47,557 bases of DNA, taken from NCBI RefSeq assembly GCF_041817755.1, contig NZ_JBGYBX010000015.1:1-47557 (forward strand). The letters are read 5' to 3'. The position numbers and the translations under genes are program-made. Shown one piece after another: positions 41,393-47,557 of this stretch; the stretch's first letter is position 1; each line of letters starts with the position of its first letter. The notes under the pieces were generated by a model. The model did not search any database. It was not told the DNA's origin and worked only from the letters and a program-made list of their open reading frames with translations. Source of the stretch: Glaesserella sp041817755 (GTDB taxonomy: Bacteria > Pseudomonadota > Gammaproteobacteria > Enterobacterales > Pasteurellaceae).

Positions 41393-44017
41393 ATGAAAAC
41401 AACTTCAGAAATCAGACAAGCCTTTTTGGAATTTTTCCAAAGTAAAGGGCACACGATTGTGCCGAGTAGCTCGCTTGTACCTGAAAATGATCCGACTCTG
41501 CTTTTTACCAATGCAGGGATGAACCAATTTAAAGATGTGTTCTTAGGATTAGATAAGCGTAGCTACAACAGAGCAACCAGCTCTCAACGCTGTGTACGAG
41601 CCGGCGGTAAACATAACGACCTTGAAAATGTCGGTTATACAGCGCGTCACCATACATTTTTTGAAATGTTGGGAAATTTTAGTTTTGGTGATTACTTTAA
41701 ACCCGATGCGATTGCATTTGCGTGGGAATTTTTAACATCACCGCGGTGGTTAGCGCTACCAAAAGAGAAATTGTGGGTCACCGTCTATGAAACGGACGAT
41801 GAAGCCTATGAGATTTGGAATAAAGAGATTGGTGTGCCTGCTGAGCGTATTGTGCGTATCGGTGATAATAAAGGCGCACCTTATGCGTCAGATAACTTTT
41901 GGCAAATGGGCGATACCGGTCCTTGCGGTCCTTGTACCGAGATTTTCTACGATCATGGTGATCATCTTTGGGGAGGACCTCCCGGCTCGCCGGAAGAAGA
42001 CGGGGACCGTTTCATCGAAGTGTGGAACGTGGTCTTTATGCAGTTTAACCGTCAAGCAGATGGTACTTTAGAGAAATTACCTAAGCCGTCAGTAGATACG
42101 GGTATGGGTTTAGAGCGTATCAGTGCGGTGTTGCAACACGTTAATTCAAACTATGAAATTGATATTTTCCAAGCGTTAATTAAAGAAATTGCCTCTTTGT
42201 TAAATGTGGCGGATTTGAACAATAAATCGTTACGCGTAATTGCAGACCATATTCGTTCTTGTGCGTATTTGATTGCGGATGGTGTGATGCCGTCAAATGA
42301 AGGTCGTGGTTATGTGTTACGTCGTATTATTCGTCGTGCGGTACGTCACGGAAATATTCTCGGGGCGAAATCGGCATTCTTCTATCAATTAGTGCCAACG
42401 CTTGCGAAAGCAATGGGGCAGGCCGGTGAGATTTTGACGCAGAAACAAGCGCATATTCAAAAAGCGTTAAAAGCAGAAGAAGAGCAGTTCGCGCGTACCC
42501 TTGAGCGTGGTTTGGCGTTATTAGAAGATGCGTTAGCCAAAGTGGAGAATAAGGTTTTATCAGGTGAAGTGGCATTTAAACTTTACGATACTTACGGTTT
42601 CCCACTGGATTTAACGGCAGATGTTTGCCGTGAACGTGACATTACCATTGATGAAGCCGGCTTTGAGCGTGAAATGCAGGCTCAACGTGCAAGAGCGCAA
42701 GCAAGCAGTAATTTTGGTACAGATTACAATAATGTGATTAAAGTTGATGGCTCAACGGAGTTCAAAGGCTATGAAGTCACAGAATGTGAAGCGACTGTCG
42801 TTGCATTATTTAGCAATGGTAAAGCGGTTGAAGCTATTCAATCGGGTGAAAATGCAGTCGTTGTGTTAGATCGTACCGCTTTCTATGGAGAGTCGGGCGG
42901 TCAGGTTGGTGATAGCGGTGTGATTGCTTCAGATATTTGCAACTTTGAAGTCAATGATACGCAAAAATATGGTCAAGTCTTTGGGCATATTGGTCAATTA
43001 GCTTCAGGCACTTTATCAGTTGGTGATAAGGTGAAAGCGGAAGTGAATACGACACGTCGTCACGCTATTACGTTAAACCATAGTGCAACTCACTTATTAC
43101 ATTCGGCACTTCGTCAAGTGTTAGGTGATCACGTTGCACAAAAAGGTTCTCTTGTATCAGAAACTTCACTTCGTTTTGACTTTTCTCAAGGTGAAGCGAT
43201 TTCAAAAGCTGACTTAGAAGAAATTGAGCGTATCATTAACCGTAAAATTCGTGACAATATCGTTGTGACGACAGACGTTATGGATTTAGATTCCGCCAAA
43301 CAAAAAGGTGCAATGGCATTATTTGGTGAGAAATACGGCGATCAAGTGCGAGTTGTCGGAATGACAGCTTTTTCCATTGAACTTTGTGGCGGAACACATG
43401 TTAAACAGACAGGTGAAATCGGTTTGTTTAAATTTGTGTCTGAAGGTGCTGTTGCAGCAGGTATTCGCCGAGTTGAAGCCGTTACGGGAGAAAAAGCAAT
43501 TGCGCTTTTACATCATCAACAGCATATTCTCAATCAAAGCGCGGAAGTATTGAAGTCAGATTCGGCATCTTTGGTTGAGAAAATTCAACTGTTACAAGAA
43601 AAACATAAAAAAGTAGAAAAAGAGCTTGAACAACTAAAAGCAAGACTTGCCTCTCAAACCGGCGGAGAATTAGCTAAACAAGCCCTGCAAATAAAAGGAA
43701 CCAATATCATTATTCAACGTTTAGACGGCGTAGACGTCAAAGCATTGAGAACAATGGTTGATGATTTAAAAAATCAATTGGGTTCGGCTGTTATTGCATT
43801 CGCAGTTCAGTCTGAAGACAAAGTCAATTTAATTGTTGGTATTACAAAAGATTTAACTGATAATCTAAATGCGGGAGAACTTGTCGGACTAATGGCTCAA
43901 GCAGTCGGCGGTAAAGGTGGTGGGAGAGCGGATATGGCAATGGCTGGAGGAAGTCAACCACAACATATTCAACAAGCTCTTGATGTTGCAATGAATTGGA
44001 TTCAAGCAAAACTCTAA
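41393..44017 (+). CDS. alaS: Alanyl-tRNA synthetase
   Basis: An 874-residue protein (E. coli 876). The class II catalytic domain begins at once (TTSEIRQAFLEFFQSKGH) with motif 1-3 regions such as RHHTFFEMLGNFSFGDYF. The editing domain has the zinc motifs HSATHLLH and CGGTHV, and a C-terminal oligomerisation/C-Ala domain ends in GGKGGGRADMAMAGG. It charges tRNA-Ala and clears mischarged Ser and Gly. csrA follows, the same order as in E. coli. Confidence 0.98.
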   Translation: MKTTSEIRQAFLEFFQSKGHTIVPSSSLVPENDPTLLFTNAGMNQFKDVFLGLDKRSYNRATSSQRCVRAGGKHNDLENVGYTARHHTFFEMLGNFSFGDYFKPDAIAFAWEFLTSPRWLALPKEKLWVTVYETDDEAYEIWNKEIGVPAERIVRIGDNKGAPYASDNFWQMGDTGPCGPCTEIFYDHGDHLWGGPPGSPEEDGDRFIEVWNVVFMQFNRQADGTLEKLPKPSVDTGMGLERISAVLQHVNSNYEIDIFQALIKEIASLLNVADLNNKSLRVIADHIRSCAYLIADGVMPSNEGRGYVLRRIIRRAVRHGNILGAKSAFFYQLVPTLAKAMGQAGEILTQKQAHIQKALKAEEEQFARTLERGLALLEDALAKVENKVLSGEVAFKLYDTYGFPLDLTADVCRERDITIDEAGFEREMQAQRARAQASSNFGTDYNNVIKVDGSTEFKGYEVTECEATVVALFSNGKAVEAIQSGENAVVVLDRTAFYGESGGQVGDSGVIASDICNFEVNDTQKYGQVFGHIGQLASGTLSVGDKVKAEVNTTRRHAITLNHSATHLLHSALRQVLGDHVAQKGSLVSETSLRFDFSQGEAISKADLEEIERIINRKIRDNIVVTTDVMDLDSAKQKGAMALFGEKYGDQVRVVGMTAFSIELCGGTHVKQTGEIGLFKFVSEGAVAAGIRRVEAVTGEKAIALLHHQQHILNQSAEVLKSDSASLVEKIQLLQEKHKKVEKELEQLKARLASQTGGELAKQALQIKGTNIIIQRLDGVDVKALRTMVDDLKNQLGSAVIAFAVQSEDKVNLIVGITKDLTDNLNAGELVGLMAQAVGGKGGGRADMAMAGGSQPQHIQQALDVAMNWIQAKL

Positions 44018-44030
44018 TAATAAAAAAACA

Positions 44031-44057
44031 AGTCGGCTGAAATGATTTCAGCTGACT
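44031..44057. other. Stem-loop between alaS and csrA
   Basis: A 12-bp stem (one G-U pair) joins 44031-44042 and 44046-44057 around a 3-base loop. No T run follows on the plus strand, so it is a weak terminator, a processing site or part of the csrA leader. On the minus strand a T run (A run 44022-44028) would follow. Confidence 0.7.
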
Positions 44058-44092
44058 ATATATAAGAAAATCATAAATAAAAGGAGATGGTA

Positions 44093-44281
44093 ATGCTTAT
44101 TCTAACTCGAAAAATCGGGGAAAGTTTATTAATTGGTGATGATGTCGAAATTACGGTTCTCAGTATCAGAGGGAGCCAAGTAAAATTAGGTGTAAAAGCA
44201 CCTAAGGAAATTTCCGTTCATCGTGAAGAAATATACCAACGTATTAAAGCTTTAGCAGAGGATGCAGAACAACAAAAATAA
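44093..44281 (+). CDS. csrA: Carbon storage regulator CsrA
   Basis: A 62-residue protein starting MLILTRKIGESLLIGDD, complete with the RNA-binding residues of the first strand (LTRK) and the VHREEIYQRI segment. The start at 44093 is set by AAGGAG seven bases before; an ATG at 44087 is too close. CsrA binds GGA motifs in leaders of mRNAs and controls translation and decay. Its own ribosome site contains AAGGAGATGG with GGA and a second GG, consistent with autoregulation. Confidence 0.96.
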   Translation: MLILTRKIGESLLIGDDVEITVLSIRGSQVKLGVKAPKEISVHREEIYQRIKALAEDAEQQK

Positions 44282-44330
44282 ATAATTCGGAAGCTGTGAA
44301 TTTCAAACTCAACAACATAAGGAAACTACT

Positions 44331-45695
44331 ATGAGCAAACTAACTTGTTTTAAAGCTTACGATATTCGTGGTCAATTAGGTACGGAACTTAATGTCGATA
44401 TTGCTTATCGCATCGGTCGTGCATTCGGACAATTCCTAAAACCGAAAAATATCGTAGTGGGTGGTGATGTTCGTTTAACCAGTAACGAACTGAAGAGTGC
44501 CGTCACAAACGGCTTATTGGATTCAGGGGTAGACGTCATCGACCTTGGTCAAACAGGTACTGAAGAAGTTTACTTCGCCACTTCTTTCCTAAAAGCTGAT
44601 GGGGGTATTGAAGTCACAGCAAGCCATAACCCGATGGATTACAATGGGATGAAATTGGTTCGAGCGGGTTCTCGTCCGATCAGTGCGGATACCGGTTTAG
44701 CCGATATTCAACGTTTAGCGGAAGAAAATAATTTCCCACCGGTGGCAAAACGCGGAACTTATACGCAAAAAAGTGTCTTAGGTGATTATGTTGAGCATCT
44801 TTTATCTTATATCGATCTGAATAAGTTAACACCAAAAACATTGGTGATTAACTCAGGTAATGGTGCGGCAGGTAAAGTCATTGATGCCATTGAAGCTCAA
44901 TTTAAAGCTCATAATGTGCCGGTTAAATTTGTCAAAGTGCATAATAATCCGGACGGTAATTTCCCTAACGGTATCCCTAATCCGATTCTTCATGAGAACC
45001 GTCAAGATTCGATTAATGCCGTACTTGCCAATAAAGCGGATATGGGAATAGCGTTTGACGGCGACTTTGACCGTTGCTTCTTATTTGATGAGAAGGGTGG
45101 CTTTATTGAAGGATACTATGTTGTCGGTTTGCTTTCTCAAGCGTTCTTAGAGAAAAACCCGGGAGCCAAAATTATTTACGATCCGCGTTTAATTTGGAAT
45201 ACAGAAGAGCTTGTTAAACAAGCCGGCGGTGAAGCCGTAATGTCTAAATCAGGTCACTCGTTTATTAAAGAAAAAATGCGTGAAGTGGACGGCATCTACG
45301 GTGGCGAAATGAGTGCGCATCACTATTTCCGTGACTTCTTCTATTGCGACAGCGGTATGATTCCTTGGTTGTTAACCTTAGAATTACTTTGTACGACAGG
45401 CAAAACATTAGGTGAGTTGGTTGGTTCCCGTTTAGACAAATTCCCGTCACCGGGTGAAATCAATAGTAAATTAACTGATGCAAAAGCGTCTATCGAACGT
45501 GTATTAAATGCCTATAAAGACAGTGCAAGATCAGTTGAAACACTGGATGGTATCAGTATTGAATTTGAAAATTGGCGTTTCAATTTAAGAAGTTCAAATA
45601 CTGAACCGGTTGTTCGCTTAAACCTTGAGACGAAAGGCGATAAGCAATTAATGCAAGAAAAAACTGACGAAGTATTAGCCTTACTTCGCCAATAA
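44331..45695 (+). CDS. manB: Phosphomannomutase (ManB/CpsG)
   Basis: A 454-residue alpha-D-phosphohexomutase, close in length and sequence to E. coli CpsG/ManB (456): LTCFKAYDIRGQLG at the start, the phosphoserine loop VTASHNPMDYNGMK, the metal loop FDGDFDRCF, the sugar loop GGEMSAHHYF, and the C-terminal phosphate-binding RSSNTEPVVRLN. It makes mannose-1-phosphate, the precursor of GDP-sugars. With galU next to it, the pair points to nucleotide-sugar supply for lipooligosaccharide or capsule. Confidence 0.94.
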   Translation: MSKLTCFKAYDIRGQLGTELNVDIAYRIGRAFGQFLKPKNIVVGGDVRLTSNELKSAVTNGLLDSGVDVIDLGQTGTEEVYFATSFLKADGGIEVTASHNPMDYNGMKLVRAGSRPISADTGLADIQRLAEENNFPPVAKRGTYTQKSVLGDYVEHLLSYIDLNKLTPKTLVINSGNGAAGKVIDAIEAQFKAHNVPVKFVKVHNNPDGNFPNGIPNPILHENRQDSINAVLANKADMGIAFDGDFDRCFLFDEKGGFIEGYYVVGLLSQAFLEKNPGAKIIYDPRLIWNTEELVKQAGGEAVMSKSGHSFIKEKMREVDGIYGGEMSAHHYFRDFFYCDSGMIPWLLTLELLCTTGKTLGELVGSRLDKFPSPGEINSKLTDAKASIERVLNAYKDSARSVETLDGISIEFENWRFNLRSSNTEPVVRLNLETKGDKQLMQEKTDEVLALLRQ

Positions 45696-45717
45696 TTGCA
45701 AAACTTTTATAAAATCA

Positions 45718-45756
45718 GACCGCTTGCTGACTACAAAGTAGGCGGTTTCCTTTTAT
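45718..45756 (+). terminator. Weak terminator after manB
   Basis: ACCGC 45719-45723 pairs with GCGGT 45742-45746, and CTAC 45731-45734 with GTAG 45738-45741; TTTCCTTTTATT follows. The left arm contains a partial inverse uptake core. Confidence 0.55.
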
Positions 45757-45779
45757 TCTTTTAATGTAAGGACTTCAAA

Positions 45780-46667
45780 ATGAAAGTAATTATTCCTGTT
45801 GCCGGTCTTGGTACTCGTATGCTTCCTGCGACGAAAGCTATTCCGAAAGAGATGTTAACCATCGCAGATAAGCCATTGATTCAATATATCGTAAATGAAT
45901 GTGTCGCAGCGGGGGTAAAAGAAATTGTGTTAGTCACACATTCATCAAAAAATGCTATCGAAAACCATTTTGATACTTCTTTTGAATTGGAAACCATGCT
46001 TGAAAAACGTGTTAAACGTCAGCTTTTGGATGAAGTACGTTCGATTGTACCAAAAGATGTGACTATTATGCATGTTCGCCAAGGGCAAGCAAAAGGGCTG
46101 GGACATGCGGTGTTATGCGGTAGAGCGTTAGTAGGAAACGAACCTTTTGCCGTGGTATTACCGGATGTATTGTTAGCGGATTTTACCGCCAACCAAAGGA
46201 AAGAAAATCTTTCCGCGATGATTAAACGTTTTAAAGAAACGGGTAACAGCCAAATCATGGTTGCACCAGTGGATAAATCTGAAGTGAGTAATTACGGTAT
46301 TGTTGACTGCCAAGGCGTAGATCTTCAACCGGCAGGTACGGCAACTATTCAAAATATTGTTGAAAAACCAAAAGTTGAAGATGCACCATCTAACTTTGCC
46401 GTTGTCGGGCGTTATGTATTCTCCGCGGCGATTTGGGATTTACTGGAAAAAACACCGGTAGGTGTCGGTGATGAAATTCAGTTAACCGATGCTATCGATA
46501 TGTTGATTGAAAAAGAAAATGTGGAAGCATTTCATATGACGGGAAAATCTTTCGATTGCGGAGATAAATTGGGTTATATGGAAGCGTTTGTAGAATATAG
46601 CCTGAACCATAATAAATGCGGGAATAAATTCAAAGATTATTTAAAAAATCTTGCAAAATCTCTATAA
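45780..46667 (+). CDS. galU: UTP-glucose-1-phosphate uridylyltransferase
   Basis: A 295-residue protein (H. influenzae GalU 295). The nucleotide-binding signature is at the start (VAGLGTRMLPATKAIPKEM, residues 8-26), with VLPDVLLADF in the metal site and VEKPKVEDAPSNFAVVGRY in the sugar site. It makes UDP-glucose from UTP and glucose-1-phosphate for surface glycans. It has TAAGGA upstream and follows manB by 84 bases. Confidence 0.96.
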   Translation: MKVIIPVAGLGTRMLPATKAIPKEMLTIADKPLIQYIVNECVAAGVKEIVLVTHSSKNAIENHFDTSFELETMLEKRVKRQLLDEVRSIVPKDVTIMHVRQGQAKGLGHAVLCGRALVGNEPFAVVLPDVLLADFTANQRKENLSAMIKRFKETGNSQIMVAPVDKSEVSNYGIVDCQGVDLQPAGTATIQNIVEKPKVEDAPSNFAVVGRYVFSAAIWDLLEKTPVGVGDEIQLTDAIDMLIEKENVEAFHMTGKSFDCGDKLGYMEAFVEYSLNHNKCGNKFKDYLKNLAKSL

Positions 46668-46682
46668 TTACACCAATCAAAA

Positions 46683-46716
46683 ATAGTAAAAAGACGCATA
46701 TGCGTCTTTTTACTAT
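46683..46716. terminator. Perfect 16-bp palindromic terminator after galU
   Basis: ATAGTAAAAAGACGCA 46683-46698 and TGCGTCTTTTTACTAT 46701-46716 are exact inverse complements. The T run lies inside the 3' arm. Confidence 0.9.
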
Positions 46717-46747
46717 CTTACCGGCTTACACATTAACATTTTAAAAT

Positions 46748-47557
46748 ATGATAAAGAAAATAGCACAAGCGGTTGGATTCGGGCTTTTTTGTGCCGGTCT
46801 AATCCTTTATGTTGCACCTAAGGTAAATCAAACACAAGGTAATATCCCTATCTTATCCAACGATATTATCAGTTATCATTCTGCGGTGAAAATCGCTTCC
46901 CCGGCAGTAGTCAATGTCTATAATCAGGCATTTGATGCAACCGCCTCTCAAACAAACAGTGAATTGCAGGTTAATAATTTAGGTTCGGGGGTTATTATGA
47001 CCTCTACAGGATATATTTTAACCAACAAACATGTAATTCAAAATGCGGATCAAATTATTGTCGCATTGCAATCCGGTTCCATTTACAGTGCCGTATTAAT
47101 CGGTTCCGATACATTAACCGATCTTGCCGTTCTTAAAATTCAAGCGGATAACTTACCGACTATTCCCCAAAATGAAAAACGAATCTCTCAAATCGGTGAT
47201 GTCGTATTAGCAATCGGTAATCCGCTCAATTTAGGACAAAGTATTACGCAAGGCATTATCAGTGCTACCGGTCGAAATGCATTGTCTGAAATGGGACGAC
47301 AAAATTTTATTCAAACCGATGCATCCATTAATAAAGGAAATTCGGGTGGCGCATTAGTGAATTCTGCCGGTGAGTTGATCGGTATTAATACGCTGAGCTT
47401 AGGAAAAAACAGCGATGAATTTGCCGAAGGGCTTAATTTTGCTATCCCAATCAGTTTGGCAAATAAAGTGATGAATAAAATTATTCAAGACGGTCGCGTA
47501 ATCCGTGGTTATTTTGGGGTAAACAGCTCTTTGTTTTATTCCGCCAAACAACTCGGC
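46748..47557 (+). CDS. degS: DegS, periplasmic regulatory serine protease (3' partial)
   Basis: An open frame of exactly 270 codons runs off the right edge. The N-terminus has one membrane anchor (about residues 8-24), then a trypsin-like domain with the full triad: H95 (LTNKHV), D125 (LTDLAVL) and S199 (KGNSGGAL); the frame ends as the PDZ domain begins. The TQGIISATGR segment strongly resembles E. coli DegS rather than DegP. DegS senses unfolded porin tails and starts cleavage of RseA, freeing sigma-E. The start codon lacks a good ribosome site. An uptake core (46765-46773) lies within the anchor coding region. Confidence 0.94.
   Translation, partial: MIKKIAQAVGFGLFCAGLILYVAPKVNQTQGNIPILSNDIISYHSAVKIASPAVVNVYNQAFDATASQTNSELQVNNLGSGVIMTSTGYILTNKHVIQNADQIIVALQSGSIYSAVLIGSDTLTDLAVLKIQADNLPTIPQNEKRISQIGDVVLAIGNPLNLGQSITQGIISATGRNALSEMGRQNFIQTDASINKGNSGGALVNSAGELIGINTLSLGKNSDEFAEGLNFAIPISLANKVMNKIIQDGRVIRGYFGVNSSLFYSAKQLG

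Overview
The window is a chromosomal segment of a gammaproteobacterium of the family Pasteurellaceae. The gene content (mukFEB, trpR-mtgA, nfsA-rimK, alaS-csrA, a TorYZ-type S/N-oxide reductase) fits that family. More than 20 exact copies of the 9-mer ACAAGCGGT or its complement occur; this is the core of the DNA uptake signal of the Actinobacillus pleuropneumoniae/Mannheimia/Glaesserella branch, whereas the Haemophilus influenzae-type core AAGTGCGGT occurs only once. The species cannot be named from the sequence alone. No tRNA, rRNA, prophage, insertion sequence with transposase, or CRISPR array was seen.

Layout. 1-3.6 kb: the end of a multihaem cytochrome c (torY-like) and a periplasmic molybdopterin S/N-oxide reductase (torZ-like), separated by a structured leader that resembles a molybdenum-cofactor riboswitch. 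3.6-4.3 kb: a vapBC toxin-antitoxin pair with its own promoter. 4.3-7.9 kb: DUF423 membrane protein, rlmM, dapB and a metB-like enzyme. 7.9-11.2 kb: carbonic anhydrase, a cold-shock protein, two very small membrane or lipoprotein genes, a DUF1439 protein and lolA. 11.3-14.1 kb: trpR-mtgA and nfsA-rimK. 14.2-20.8 kb: the MukF-MukE-MukB condensin operon. 21.1-23.7 kb: a DASS-family carboxylate transporter and metF with a MetJ operator. 24-28 kb: acnB and gltA, the entry of the TCA cycle, which H. influenzae lacks. 28.1-34.1 kb, all on the minus strand: a NIF3 protein, macB, cpxA, cpxR and a frameshifted mazG. 34.2-40.6 kb: pepP, a MITE-like inverted-repeat element, then serC-DUF711-hisC-aroA. 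40.7-47.5 kb: uspA, alaS, csrA, manB, galU and the start of degS.

How they work together. Several genes belong to envelope stress and quality control (cpxRA, degS, lolA, mtgA, macB). Others form amino-acid supply (dapB, metB-like, metF, serC-hisC-aroA). acnB and gltA can make isocitrate from acetyl-CoA and oxaloacetate, and the DASS carrier may import related acids. The torYZ pair serves anaerobic or peroxide-linked reduction of S- or N-oxides in the periplasm.

The most interesting signals are regulatory or structural: the Moco-riboswitch-like leader with mutually exclusive pairings upstream of torZ; four 58-bp palindromic uptake-signal dyads with an exactly constant 40-nt spacer; a strong intrinsic terminator inside the cpxR-cpxA operon; a 5-bp tandem repeat that puts mazG out of frame; a 171-bp element with 43-bp terminal inverted repeats; and a DUF711 gene inserted with translational coupling into the serC-hisC-aroA operon.
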